From Cenococcum geophilum 1.58 (Eukaryota > Ascomycota > Dothideomycetes > Gloniales > Gloniaceae), in contig KV748182.1 of NCBI GenBank assembly GCA_001692895.1, positions 62,001 to 126,000 on the forward strand: DNA of 64,000 nucleotides. The letters are read 5' to 3'. Shown here piece after piece: positions 45,356 through 56,828 of this stretch; positions within the stretch are counted from its first letter, which is position 1; every line of letters begins with the position of its first letter. The notes under the pieces were generated by a model. That model saw only the letters and a list, made by a program, of their open reading frames with translations. It was not told the DNA's origin and did no database searches. Made by a program: the position numbers and the translations under genes.

Positions 45356-47188
45356 ATGCCGTCGTCTCAGCACAGCGACCTGATGGGCTTGATGATGCCC
45401 ACCTTTTCCGGAACAAAGGATGACTTCGGCAAAGAAATTGAGGATCCGATCCCCCTCTCATTCGATCGTATCAACGAAGGCCGGCCTTTCTTATCCGATT
45501 TCCTACTGTCCCGCTTACCTATCGAGCTCGTATGGCACGTAATTCAGCTAGTTCCTCAAGAGGACTTGAGAAATTTCGCTCTAGTCAATCGCGACTGCCG
45601 CCAACTTGCTCGCTCCCGTCAGTTTGCGAACGTCAGACTTGACTACAGCGATAGCGCTATCGGTATCCTCGGCGTTCTCCTTAAGGAGCATGAGGAACGT
45701 TCCGAAAACCACGGCAAAACTAGGCTACCATCCATAGGGGCCTGTATCCGGAAAATCACTGTCGCCACGAACCCTGGATGGATCACCTATCGCCATGAGA
45801 TTGAGCTTTCCGAGGACTTCGCTCAGTTAGATGCAGACGTGCGAAAGGCACGTCTTGATGAAGCATGCAAGACTTTCTTTGAAGAGTACATGCCCAAAAT
45901 CAGTTTGGTCCTTTCGAATACACAAGTTTTGCCTCGTTTAGAATATCTGTTCTGGGCGGATGGCGCCCCCGTCGACAAGAACTTCTTTGAGGCAATCATT
46001 TCCTCAAATCTTCGGCATCTTGTTCTCCAGCGCGTGTCGGTTGACAAGGAGTTCTCCCTTGGTCTGTCATCAGACCAATGTAGATGGCGCTTGAATTCAC
46101 TGTATTTGGATGTGATATGGACGATTTCGGGTGGTGGAGAAGATGTTGCCACATCGCCACTTATCTGCAATCTACTTTGTCTTGCAGCACCAACTCTGGA
46201 GTCTCTCACATGGGCATGCCTTAACATCCTAGGATCAACTCCGTCCGTTCAGCTACCCGACCCTGTCAACGAACGCCCATCTTTTAGGCGGTTACAGGAT
46301 CTAAAGATTGGCAGCATTATGAAGTACGACCCTGCCTGGCTCGATATCCTAATTCAGCCGGGCGGCTCCAGCCCGATCCGGTTCTTGGAGGTTGATATCA
46401 GTAAAAATCCGAGGGTTGCAGACTTCTTCAACACGTGTGGGTATCTGCCCAATCTCGAAGTATTTGTGTGGAGTAGCCTTAAGATGATGAACCCTTCACT
46501 AGGCTTTCTTCAAGCGAATTCCCACATCCGAAAATTGAGGATCGATGGTGAAGCACCTCAATTCCTTGAAGAACAACTACTCCCTTTGCTCCGCAGACAA
46601 TTCAAAAATCTCATTTCTTTGAGCCTAAGATGGCCTGAGAATCAAGATCATATTCCGCAAAGCGCACTGGATCAGATATCCACCATACACAGACTAGAGC
46701 AACTTTGTCTGAGTGCGGGATGCCAAGCAGGATGGAGGCATTCGTGGGTCATCAACCATGATGCTATGCAGAATTGTATCCAAAATTTACGAAATCTTCG
46801 CAAACTCGCATTTTCCCGGGATACTTATATTGAGCAAAACCTAGACCTAGAGACTCAGGGGGAAGGGGATCCCGAGCGCTATTATGAGGACAGGTTTCCC
46901 CGTAATTTGGCGACCCTCGTCGCCCAACCCTTCTTCAGGGAAGGAGACCCTGTAAAGAAGCTCGAACTAGTATGGGAGATGCAGCATCGAAATGAAATGG
47001 TTACGATAGCTGCGAAATACGCTGATTCGCTGCCAGAGCTGGAATGGATCTATCTAGGACAGCATCCGATGCGCATTGATCGCGGCCCAACGGGAATCAC
47101 GAAGCCCATTCCATTATCAACAGAAAGGGACGACTGCTGGACCTATCTCCGAAGGATGTTCGGAAGGGAAAAGGACCTGACTTTCTAG
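45356..47188 (+). CDS. F-box protein, leucine-rich, 610 aa
   Basis: Intact single-exon frame. The frame is open further upstream, but the first ATG is at 45356 (CCAACATGCC context), giving MPSSQHSDLMGLMMPTF. Residues about 48-90 form an F-box: LLSRLPIELVWHVIQLVPQE, then ALVNRDCRQLARSRQF. The rest is a long, leucine-rich, probably alpha/beta repeat region with recurring LEVF/LRKLRI-like segments. This is the plan of fungal F-box/LRR-like proteins that recruit targets to an SCF ubiquitin ligase through Skp1. The target is unknown. Composition is normal and no RIP damage is seen, in contrast to flanking repeats. It sits alone in a GC-normal island of about 3 kb. Confidence 0.85.
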   Translation: MPSSQHSDLMGLMMPTFSGTKDDFGKEIEDPIPLSFDRINEGRPFLSDFLLSRLPIELVWHVIQLVPQEDLRNFALVNRDCRQLARSRQFANVRLDYSDSAIGILGVLLKEHEERSENHGKTRLPSIGACIRKITVATNPGWITYRHEIELSEDFAQLDADVRKARLDEACKTFFEEYMPKISLVLSNTQVLPRLEYLFWADGAPVDKNFFEAIISSNLRHLVLQRVSVDKEFSLGLSSDQCRWRLNSLYLDVIWTISGGGEDVATSPLICNLLCLAAPTLESLTWACLNILGSTPSVQLPDPVNERPSFRRLQDLKIGSIMKYDPAWLDILIQPGGSSPIRFLEVDISKNPRVADFFNTCGYLPNLEVFVWSSLKMMNPSLGFLQANSHIRKLRIDGEAPQFLEEQLLPLLRRQFKNLISLSLRWPENQDHIPQSALDQISTIHRLEQLCLSAGCQAGWRHSWVINHDAMQNCIQNLRNLRKLAFSRDTYIEQNLDLETQGEGDPERYYEDRFPRNLATLVAQPFFREGDPVKKLELVWEMQHRNEMVTIAAKYADSLPELEWIYLGQHPMRIDRGPTGITKPIPLSTERDDCWTYLRRMFGREKDLTF

Positions 47189-47412
47189 AAGTTGCGTAGA
47201 GGGCCTAATTGGTACACTTGTTGCGTTTTAGACATTAAGATCGAAGTTGGCCAGCCAGTCGACGGTCGGGAAATGGCTCTCGGATGCATAGGACGGTAGG
47301 GACACGAAAAGGTAGGTACTGGATGGTTAGCGGCGAGGAGCGGAAAGGTCAGAGTCGATTGAGTGAGATGAAGTGAGGCCTCACTTCACCCCGCTCGCTT
47401 AATTTAACCCAC
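47189..47412. other. 3' flank of F-box gene
   Basis: GC-normal, no gene; presumably contains the transcript end. Confidence 0.4.
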
Positions 47413-47414
47413 TA

Positions 47415-47752
47415 CAGGCAAAACTCCTTAGTACGTTATGGGTTTTGGCGCCAAATGTATCGTAATACCAATGGTATTGTTATATCAAGAGTCACGTGTA
47501 GGGTAAATAAGCAGTAAAACTTTAACAAAAAGTGGTTCTTAAAGCCTAAAGGGTATAGATTTCCCTCCTTATAGGCCAGATATACCCCCTTCCCATGCAA
47601 CTAGTTATACCGATATTGGTGGTAGAGCTTAACGATATCGCCCAAAGTCAGATTATCGCTAGTCACACCAAAAAGGGCATGATTAGGGCGTGTAGATCGT
47701 AATACCAAATATATCATTATATACCCGGTATCGTATTAAGGAGTTTTGCCTA
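47415..47752. mobile_element. MITE of Tc1/mariner type
   Basis: 338 bp with inverted ends CAGGCAAAACTCCTTAGTACG and the complement CGTATTAAGGAGTTTTGCCTA, flanked by TA at 47413-47414 and 47753-47754. Similarity between arms extends weakly further (GTAATACCAA on the left, TTGGTATTACG as complement on the right). No transposase frame. TA target and TIR start are as in fungal Tc1/mariner-pogo elements. Confidence 0.8.
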
Positions 47753-47754
47753 TA

Positions 47755-48049
47755 GCCGAAGTAAAGGTATTAAAAGATAGCCTAGATAAACCCTAAATAA
47801 ACTTTAAGCAAAATTTTAAAGTAAGATCTAAATATCATTATAATATATTGTAATTATAATAGGGTTCCTCTAAAAAATACTTTAAATTAAGTAAACTTAT
47901 AAGTTATCCTTTGTTTTAAAAAAAAAATAGAAAAAAAATAGTAAATAAAGTATACAATTTTAAATATATTAGTAATATATTTTAATTAGTTATTAAACAG
48001 TATAAAGTTTACTAAAGTTATTATTAAATATAGTAAAATCTTTTATAAA
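47755..48049. other. AT-rich spacer
   Basis: AT-rich, with A-runs at 47918-47940; no gene seen. Confidence 0.4.
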
Positions 48050-48365
48050 TGTTAGTTACACAAGGTGATATCACGTAGCTACGGTTCGTAGATAGTATGA
48101 TAATAATTGTTGTTCTTAAATGAGGGAGGGCGAGGAGCTTAAGGCTCCTCGCCACGCTACTGCCGCGGCGACACGTGACGGCAACTTGCCGCACGTAACG
48201 GCAAATTGCCACACGTGATGGCAATTTGCCTTATGTGGTAACCACTTGCCTTTATTCCCAATACTGGCAACTCTTCTTTTATGGTTGCTATCTATATATA
48301 TATATACCGCTTAACTAGCGTAATAAATATTAATCCTCCTTACTTACTATTGCTATTGTAATATA
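48050..48365 (+). repeat. LTR-like repeat, copy 2, with palindromic subrepeats
   Basis: Begins TGTTAGTTACACAAGGTGATATCACGTAGCTA, related to the repeat at 43092. Contains a 10-bp-stem hairpin (GGCGAGGAGC at 48129-48138 with its complement at 48144-48153). It also has four 20-bp tandem units at 48171-48250 built around GGCAA-N-TTGCC palindromes and ACACGTGA. The right end near TATTGTAATA is approximate. Confidence 0.55.
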
Positions 48366-50695
48366 AGTCTCACTGTCCCAAAATTTGCCTCTTAGCACGT
48401 GGTGCTTTCTTACTTAGGAGTTGTAGGTAGGTATTAGAGGTCCAGGTTAGGCTTAGCATAACCTTAGGTTATGCACAACCCCCTAAGGTCCGCGACATAT
48501 CGTCTAAATATTACCCCCCCCTTTTGGTAGTGGCCCCTACTTTTTAGACGCGTTTTTAAGGCCTAAGTTAGTACTAGGTTAGTATAGAGGATCTTATTAC
48601 GCGCCTTTAACCTTATTATCGCCTTAATAATCTAATTTTTAACCCTCTTCCTATTCTTATACCTACGCTAGCTCCTAGCTTACGTGGGGCTTCTAGTTTT
48701 ATATAGAACGGCCTACTATAATTCTAATTCTATAATACAGAGCTCTCTTCTTCTCCTCCTTTATTAATATTTATGTGTTTAGTGGCTTTATTTACCTATA
48801 CCCGCGCCGCGCTTACGCGTCTTCCCCCTAACCTCTTGCGAAGATAGAGTCTTTTAAAAATCTTCTTACCCTACGGTCTACTTTGTAGTCAAAGGAAACC
48901 CCTTTAGCCTCCTCCTCCCCCTCTTCCTATAGCCTCTAGAATAAATTTAAGGCCTAAACGGTATAGCTATATAATATTTATAAGGCTTAGCGCTTAAAGA
49001 ATACTATAAGGGCGTACGAGTCAAAGTAGAAAGAGTGGGAAGACTAGTATATAAGACTAGAAGGTAATATAGATAGCGCCTAGGTAATAGAAGATAAGCT
49101 TTACTTATTTTTAGAGTAGTAAATTATTAACTAGGAATTATAGGCTGCTAGCTATTAAAAACGGAAGTTAAAACAGAAAGAGATATAGAAAGATAGTAAG
49201 TAGGTAAAAAAGAGGTAAAAGATAGTTAAGCGGGTAAGGTAGCTAAAGGGGAAGTTAGCTATAGGGGTAGCTATAGGGGCAGCTATAGGGGCAGCTATAG
49301 GGGCAGCTATAGGTATAGGGGAGGAAGCTATAAAGAAGGAAGGGGAGATATGGGATAAGGAGGCCCTAGATACCCTATTTAATAAAATAGTCTAATACTT
49401 AGTTATAAATAACTATATCTTCGCTATTACTAAGCTTTACGCGTAGTAGTTAGAGGGTAAGACCTTATAGCCGCTATAGGGGGCGAAGCTCTTAGTAGTA
49501 CTAGACAGCGTCCGCCGTAATAAGAACTAGATTTAACGCGTTAACTTTATTAATTAAGGCCTATTTATAATTACTAGCGGCTATAATATTAAAGGGCTTA
49601 AAAAGGCAATTACTTAGTACTAGGAGACGGGCTCTAAGATACTAGGTTTAGTTAAGTCTTACCTTTAAACTATAGCTAAGTATTTATTAGGTTTATATAT
49701 ACCTTACCTAGTCTATATAGCTGCCGTTTTCTAACCCGTTCCTTAGGCTATACTACTATTACCTATAGTAAAAGTAAATAAGATATTTAGCTTACTAACC
49801 TTATTCTTATTAAACTAAAGAATAAAGGGCCTAAACTAGATAAGTTAGCGCTGTATATAATTATATTAATAATATAAGGAAAGTAGAATTAGTACGGTAA
49901 GGTTAAGTATATAGGCTATATACGGAACGCTAACCCTATCCTTTACCCCCTCTCTATAATAGCCTTCTACTTCTTTAACCGCTAGGGTAAAGACGGCGCT
50001 AAAAGCTTTTTATCCTTTTAGCAGCTAGAGGACTACTATAACTTATACGTCTTCCCTAGTAGTATTAAAGTACTATAACGGCCGCTAAGCTATTATACGC
50101 AGTTTAAATAGAATAAAAAGATATTTTAGGGGGTAGGAATTTACTTAAAGGAGAAGACCTATAGCGCCTATAAGCAGAGCGTTTAGTATACCAAGCTTAG
50201 CGGCGTTAAGGAGATCTAAATTAAATAGGCTAGACGCTAGAATATAGACGTGATAATAGGAGCCTACCTTAGCTACCTACCTTATATGTTTATATAGTTA
50301 ATTACTAGCTTCCTAAAGGAAAAAAAGGGCTACTTTCTCCCCTACGCACGGGAGGTGCTAGAGAAGGCCCTCTGTTTAAAGATATGGCCTAAGACTAATA
50401 TCTAGCTAAAATACATAAAGGCCTACTACCTAGGTAGGGCCGATAATAAGGTTATATAGCTTAACCTTATAGGCTTAGGATTTTTACGCCTCCTCCGCAC
50501 GCTTAGGGTAATCCTATTATAGGACTTAGTAATCCTATATAAGTAGTTCCCGCTCTACCCCCTATAAAAGAACCCCCTCTTTAGCTATAAGGAGTATTAG
50601 AGGTTTACTACGCGGGTAGAAAGCTTGCTAGCTAACGTAGTTATGCCAGATAAGCTAATAATATAGAAATATTAGCCCGCCTATAAGGCTATAGC

Positions 50696-50888
50696 TGTGA
50701 CGGCGCTGGAGCGCGTCACCTAGTCAGGGGTTCGCTTAAGACTTGGCGTGTGTATATAGACGTGGCCTCACCACCTTCTCTTGCTCCTTAGCTTAATATC
50801 TTCGTAATACAGCATTCGTTCGCTTGATCTTGCAAGCATTCGTTCAAGTCTCTGTCGAGACNTTTGTTCGATGGTTCGAGCCGTCACA
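50696..50888 (+). repeat. 5' LTR of TRIM-like element
   Basis: 193 bp including one N at 50862. It differs from the 3' LTR only by single-base indels, mostly in doublets, with no substitution seen. Confidence 0.9.
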
Positions 50889-51951
50889 TTATATTAAGCT
50901 CCCCAGTCATATGCAGGCTGCGGTATCATGTCTCAGGTCACGAAGTCCTGNGGTAGCTGGGTTGCGAGAAGCTTAGTCCCTATACCATGCAGGCACCCTC
51001 ATGTTTCTTTTTGTTTTTATTTCAATTCTCTACCTAACGGCCGCCTATGCTATGGGGAAGCACGTGCCGGGCAGTAACCTCTTTCCGACCGTACGAGCTC
51101 GTCGACCGACCAAGCAACGCGTATATCCGTCAACCGAACGCGTGTGCCTACCGACCGACCTATCGACCGAATGACGACGACGCGTCTAACGCGTATATCT
51201 GTCGACGATCGATCGACCGACCGACCGACCGAACGACCGTACGTCTACGGACGCTGGCACCGTACTGCTACCTAAATAGTCCTTTTTGACAGCCACTAAG
51301 CCACGTATACTCTGAGGAACGAAATCGACTAGGACTACCGACGCTGGCATCACTCTGCTATTGACTACCGATCGTGCCGATATGCATACGATCTATATAC
51401 TAGACAACAGTAGCGCCAATATGCCTGCTACTACGACCTGACCACGATCGTGCCGTTACGCCTGCGATCCACGACTTCCGCTTGCATCGTACTGCTACAA
51501 CAAACGACTGCTGCCCTGCCAACAGTCGACGAGACAATGATCGTGCCTCTACGCCTACGATCACTCGACCAATTGATGCCCAAGCTCTACGTTCAACCTG
51601 CTATTACAAGACAACGATAGACGAGCTCTGTGCTCGACCACTATCGTTACCGCCGCTAGTACCGTACTACTACCCGAACAGATATCTGCTGCTCTGCCTG
51701 CAGCTAAACCTTAATTCGCCACTACTGCTCCTTGCCTGCAGTACCACAATTAACTTCTGCTGCTACGCCCGCAGCACTACGATCGACCCTTGCTGCTCTG
51801 CCTGCAGCATTCCAACTGACACTCGCTGCTCTGCCTGCAGCATCTCATCGACTACTGCTGCCCCACCTGCAGCAAATAACTACAACTGTATACAAGGTAG
51901 ACGAGTACTGGAGAATGCGCCTGAGGGAAGGCTTTTTCAAAGGGGGGGTGA

Positions 51952-52141
51952 TGTGACGGCGCTGGAGCGCGTACCTAGTCGGGGTTCGCTTAAGACTTGG
52001 CGTGTGTATATAGACGTGCCTCACCACTTCTCTTGCTCCTTAGGCTTAATATCTTCGTAATACAGCATTCGTTCGCTTGATCTTGCAAGCATTCGTTCAA
52101 GTCTCTGTCGAGACATTTGTTCGATGGTTCGAGCCGTCACA
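51952..52141 (+). repeat. 3' LTR of TRIM-like element
   Basis: 190 bp, TGTGACGGC...GCCGTCACA, followed by the duplication ATAGC. Confidence 0.9.
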
Positions 52142-52852
52142 ATAGCTAAGCTAAGATATAAGGCCGCAATCTCTAAGATAAAGGGGGTTTAATTACGTAT
52201 GTAGATAATCTTAGAACGCCTTAGCGAATAGAAAGGTTATAGTATTATTTATATTTATATAATCTAGTAAGGGAAGATAGGTATCTAGATAGGGCCTACG
52301 GAGTCTATATCTACTTTAAGCGAGCCTATACCGGTCTACTATAACGTTTACTATATCCGCGCCGTCTATTTAGCCGTTTATATATCCGTACTACCTACTT
52401 AGCGCTATCTATAATATCCGCACCGTCCGCCTTAGCTATCTATTATATTATATACCCGCCCGCTTAGCTGTCTACTATATCTATATTACCCTACTAGCGT
52501 AGGCATAAGCTAATACTTAACTATCTCTCTAATTTATCCTTAACCTATAGGCGCTGCTAAGGAATATAAATACTTTAAGGCGGTAATTTAGTCTTCTAGC
52601 TTTAGACTAAGTAAACTTTAAGGCTAGCGGGTGGCATTAATTAAAGCTCTTAATTACTACTAGGGGGTACGCTGGCGGGTTAACGGCGAGGCTATATTTT
52701 ATAGCCATTACTATAAAATTAAGGATATAAGACGGCGCGTAAAAGATGGTATGGTAAGAGATAAGAGATAAGCTATTAACTAGCTAGAATAGCTATAGGT
52801 TGGCGTTTCTTTAAATTAGCTTTATAAGAATATCTAAATAGTTATTTTACTA

Positions 52853-53190
52853 TAGTAACTAAGACGCCTTAATATATAACTATACTACGGTAACTAAGAC
52901 GCCTCTATATACGATTACACTATAGTAACTAAGATACCTTAATATATAACTGCACTATAGTAACTAAAACATCTTAATATAAGACTATACTAGTGACTAA
53001 GATATCTTAATATAGGACTATACTGTAGTAACTAAGACGCCTTAATATATAACTATACTATAGTAACCGAAACGTCTTAATGTAGGACTATACTGCATTA
53101 ACCAAGACGCCTTAATATAGGACTATACTATAGTAACTAAGACGTCTTAATATAGGACTATACTATAGTAACTAAGACGCCTTAATATAG
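52853..53190. repeat. 35-bp minisatellite in Crypton A
   Basis: About nine to ten units of TAGTAACTAAGACGCCTTAATATA...ACTATACTA. The equivalent array in copy B has about five to six units. Confidence 0.85.
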
Positions 53191-53838
53191 GAATAGAGCC
53201 CGTTTAGGTGTTATAAATTTAGAGTAATATTATATAACTATCTAGAAGTACCAATTTAACACAAATTATATACCTTTTTGCCTAAAATCGCGTGCGAAAG
53301 TACTTGGGGGCGGTCGCTGCGCGACCTCATATAGGGTTCGGGCGTGTTATTAGTAAGGGTAGCCCTAACCTCGTATTAACCTAGGTTATAACCGCGCTAA
53401 ATCAGCCCCCCTAATATGTGATAGGTATTAGAGGTCTGAGTTAGGCTTAGTATAACCTTAGGTTACGTATAACCCCCTAAGGTCCACGACATATCGTCTA
53501 AATATTCCCCCCCCCCTTTTAGTAGTGGCCCCTACTTTTTAGACGCGTTTTTAAGGCCTAGGTTAGTACTAGGTTAATATAAAGGACCTTATTACGCGCC
53601 TTTAACCTTATTATCGCCTTAATAATCTAATTTTTAACCTTCTTTCTATTTTTATACCTACGCTAGCTCCTAGCTTGCGTAGGGCTTCTAGTTTTATATA
53701 GAACGGCCTACTATAATTCTAATTCTATAATATAGAGCTCTCTTCTTCTCCTCCTTTATTAATATTTATGTGTTTAGTGGCTTTATTTACCTATACCCGC
53801 GCCGCGCTTACGCGTCTTCCCCCTAACCTCTTGCGGAG

Positions 53839-55800
53839 ATAGAGTCTTTTAAGAATCTTCTTACCTTACGGTCTACTTTATAGTTAAAGGAAGTCCCTCT
53901 AGCCTCCTTCTCCCCCTCTTCCTATAGCCTCTAGAATAAATTTATGGCCTAGACGGTATAGCTATATAATATTTATAAGGCTTAGCGCTTAAAGAATACT
54001 ATAAAGGCGTACGAGCTAAAGTAGAAAAAGTAGGAAGACTAGTATATAAGACTAGAAGGTAATATAAACAGCGCCTAGGTAATAAAAGATAAGCTTTACC
54101 TACTTCTAAAGTAGTAAGTTATTAATTGGGAATTATAGGCTGCTAGCTATTAAAAACGGAAGTTAAAACGGAAAAAGATATGGAAAGATAGCGAGTGGGT
54201 AAAGAAGAGGTAGAAGACGGCTAAGCGGGTAGGGTAGCTAAAGGGAAAGTCAGCTACAGGGGCAGCCGTAGAGGCAGCCGTAGGGGCAGCTGTAGGCATA
54301 GAGGAGGAAGCTATAAAGGAGGAAGGGGAGATATGGGATAAGGAGGCTCTAGATGCCCTATTTAATAAAATAGTCTAATACTTAGTTATAAATAGCTATA
54401 TCTTCGCTATTACTAAGCTTTACGTATAGTAGTTAAAAGGTAAGACCTCGCAGCCGCTATGGGGGGCGAAGCTTTTAGTAGTACTAGATAGCGTCCGCCG
54501 TAATAAAGACTAGATTTAACGCGTTAACTTTATTAATTAAGGCCTATTTATAATTACTAGCGGCTATAACGTTAAAGGGCTTAAAAAGGCAATTACTTAG
54601 TACTAGGAGATAGGCTCTAAGATACTAGGTTTAGTTAAGTCTTACCTTTAAACTATAGCTAAGTATTTATTAGGTTTATATATACCCTACCTAGTCTATA
54701 TAGCTGCCGTTTTCTAACCCGTTCCTTAGGCTATACTACTATTACCTATAGTAAAAGTAGATAAGATATTTAGCTTACTAACTTTATTTTTATTAAACTA
54801 GAGAATAAAGGGCCTAAACTGAATAAGTTAGCGCTATATATAATTATATTAATAATATAAGGGAAGCAGAATTAGTATAGTAAGGTTAAGTATATAGGCT
54901 ATATACGGAACGCCAACCCTATCCTTTACCCCCTCTCTATAGTAGCCTTCTACTTCTTTAACCGCTAGGGTAAAGANNGCGCTAAAAGCTTNNNATCCTT
55001 TTAGNAGCNNNAGGANTACTATAACCTATACGTCTTCCCTANTAGTATTAAAGTACNNTAATAGCCGCTAAGCTATTATACGCAGTTTAAATAGAATAAA
55101 AAGATGTTCTAGGGGGTAGGAATTTACTTAAAGGAGAAGACCTATAGCGCCTATAAGCAGAGCGTTTAGTATACTAAGCTTAGCGGCGTTAAGGAGACTT
55201 AAATTAGATGGGCTGGACGCTAAAATATAGACGCGATAATAGGAGCCTACCTTAGCTACCTACTCTATACGTTTATATAGTTAATCGCTAGCTTTCTAAA
55301 GGAAAAAAAGGGCTACTTTCTCCCCTACGCACGGGAGGTGCTAAAGGAGGCCCTTTATTTAAAGATATGGCCTAAGACTAACGTCTAGCTAAAATATATA
55401 AAGGCCTACTACCTAGGTAGGGCCGATAATAAGGTTATATAGCTTAACCTTATAGGCTTAAGATTTTTACGCCTTCTTTACGCGCTTAGGGTAATCCTAT
55501 TATAGGACTTAGTAATCCTATATAAGTAGTTCCCGCTCTACCCCCTATAGAAGGACCCCCTTTTTGGTTATAAGGAGTACTAGAGGTTTACTATGTGGGT
55601 AAAAAGCTCGCTAGCTGACGTAGTTATACCGAATAAGCTAATAATGCGGAAATATTAGCCTACCTATAAGGCTGTAGCTAAGCTAAAATATAAGACCGCA
55701 ATCTCTAAGATAAAGGGGGTTTAATTATATATATAGATAATCTTAAAACGCCTTAGCGAAATAGAAAGGTTATTAGCATTATTTATATTTATATAGATCT
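53839..55800 (+). pseudogene. Crypton B recombinase (Ndc10-like)
   Basis: Start ATG changed to ATA (53839-53841). Same order as copy A: charged N-terminus, Ala/Gly-rich GAA repeats at about 54250-54290, LDSVRR, an intron-like interval near 54660-54725 (GTATTTATTAG...TTCCTTAG), LENKGP, an FYFF box, and the His-box read as TYSAYKQSV near 55140. After it come the GR-N motif with TAG at the Trp, and GAYLSYL with the presumed nucleophilic Tyr region partly changed. RIP-type stops throughout. The intron is needed to keep frame between N- and C-terminal halves in all copies. Confidence 0.7.
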
Positions 55801-56396
55801 AGTAAGGGAAGACGGGTATCTAGATAGGGCCTATAGAGTCTATATATCTACCTTTAGGCAAGCCTACGCCGTTTACTATAATATCTACTATATTTACGCC
55901 GCCTGCTTAGCCGTTTATAATATCTATACTACCTACTTAGCCGCTGTCTATAATATCCGCACTATTTACTTAGCTGTCTATAATATCCGCACTACCTATT
56001 TAGCTATTTACTATATCTGTATTGCCCCTCCTAGCGTAGGTATAAGCTAATACTTAACTATCTCTCCTATTTATCCTTAACCTATAGGCGCCGCTAAGGA
56101 AATATAAAATACTTTAAGGTGGTAATTTAGTCTTCTAGCTTTAGATTAAGTAGACTTTAGGGCTAGCAGGTAGGCCGTTAATTAAAGCTCTTAATTATTA
56201 CTAGGGGGCACACTAGCGGGATAACGGCGAGGCTATATTCTATAGCCGTTACTATAGGATAATTAAGGATATAAGACGGCGCGTAGAAGATGGTATAGTA
56301 AGAGATAAGAGATAGGCTATTAACTAGCTAGAATAGCTACAAGGTCGGCGTTCTTTAGATTAGCTTTATAAGAATATCTAAATAGTTATTTTACTA

Positions 56397-56594
56397 TAGT
56401 AACTAAGACGCCTTAATATATAACTATACTACGGTAACTAAGACGCCTCTATATACGATTATACTGTAGTAACTAAGACACCTTAATATATAACTGCACT
56501 ATAGTAACTAAGACGTTTTAATATAAGACTATATTAGTGACCGAGACGTCTTAATATAGGACTATACTATAGTAACTAAGACGCCTTAATATAG
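56397..56594. repeat. 35-bp minisatellite in Crypton B
   Basis: About five to six units of the same 35-bp repeat as at 52853-53190. Confidence 0.85.
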
Positions 56595-56828
56595 GAATAG
56601 AGCCTGTTTAGGTGTTATAAATTTAGAGTAATATTACGCGACCGTCCAGAAGTACCGATCTAATATAAATTATGTACCTTTTCGCCTAAAATCGCGTGCG
56701 AAAGTACTTGGGGGCGGTCGCTGCGCGACCTCGTGTGGGGTTCGGGCGCGTTATTAGCAGGGGTAGCCTTAACCTTGTATTAACCCGGGTTGTAACCGCG
56801 CCAAATCAGCCCCCCCGATATGTGATAG

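Larger units (their letters stand above)
50696..52141 (+). mobile_element. TRIM-like non-autonomous LTR retrotransposon, not RIP-mutated
   Basis: 1446 bp between two nearly identical LTRs with TGTGACGGC...GCCGTCACA ends, flanked by a perfect 5-bp duplication ATAGC (50691-50695 and 52142-52146). The internal part (about 1.06 kb) encodes no gag or pol motif. It holds a GACC/GATC-rich tract (51100-51240) and CTGCTCTGCCTGCAGC-type repeats (51670-51870), and ends with a purine tract AAAGGGGGGG at 51938-51950. It lies inside a heavily RIP-mutated Crypton but is itself GC-normal, so it arrived after RIP of its host or escaped because its repeats are short. Confidence 0.85.
48844..52240 (+). pseudogene. 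Crypton A recombinase (Ndc10-like), split by LTR element
   Basis: Start codon changed to ATA (48844-48846, context equals ATG of copy C at 62422). Read with copies B and C, the protein has an N-terminal charged region, an Ala-rich low-complexity stretch (49235-49320), a core with LDSVRR, GYNIKGLK and GLVKSYL, then a tyrosine-recombinase domain. At the HxxR box near 50160-50170 the His reads Tyr and the Arg reads Tyr. The C-terminal part (FLRLLRTLRVILL) resembles the Ndc10/CBF3-type domain of fungal proteins. The nested element at 50696 cuts the C-terminal region. Inactive. Confidence 0.7.
48431..53424 (+). mobile_element. Crypton (tyrosine-recombinase element), copy A, RIP-mutated
   Basis: Left end GTATTAGAGGTCC; right end CCCCTAATATGTGATAG, followed directly by copy B. 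Without the nested LTR element and its duplication it is about 3.54 kb, close to copy B (3.40 kb). Contains a recombinase pseudogene and a 35-bp minisatellite near its right end. Each copy in the window is preceded by TAG at its left end, which may be the target or duplicated bases. Confidence 0.75.
53425..56828 (+). mobile_element. Crypton copy B, RIP-mutated, head-to-tail with copy A
   Basis: 3404 bp, starting GTATTAGAGGTCTG exactly where copy A ends and finishing CCCCCCGATATGTGATAG at 56828, next to a foldback element. Uninterrupted copy that defines the length of the family. A cluster of Ns occurs at 54977-55057. Confidence 0.75.

Noticed and set aside
43092..48365. The two LTR-like repeats as a pair bounding one 5-kb retroelement
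   Set aside because: They are too diverged for one insertion, and the interval holds ordinary genes (F-box) and no gag or pol.
51482..52060. 192-codon frame inside the TRIM-like element
   Set aside because: Made of CTGCTCTGCCTGCAGC-type repeats and runs into the 3' LTR; no gag or pol motif.
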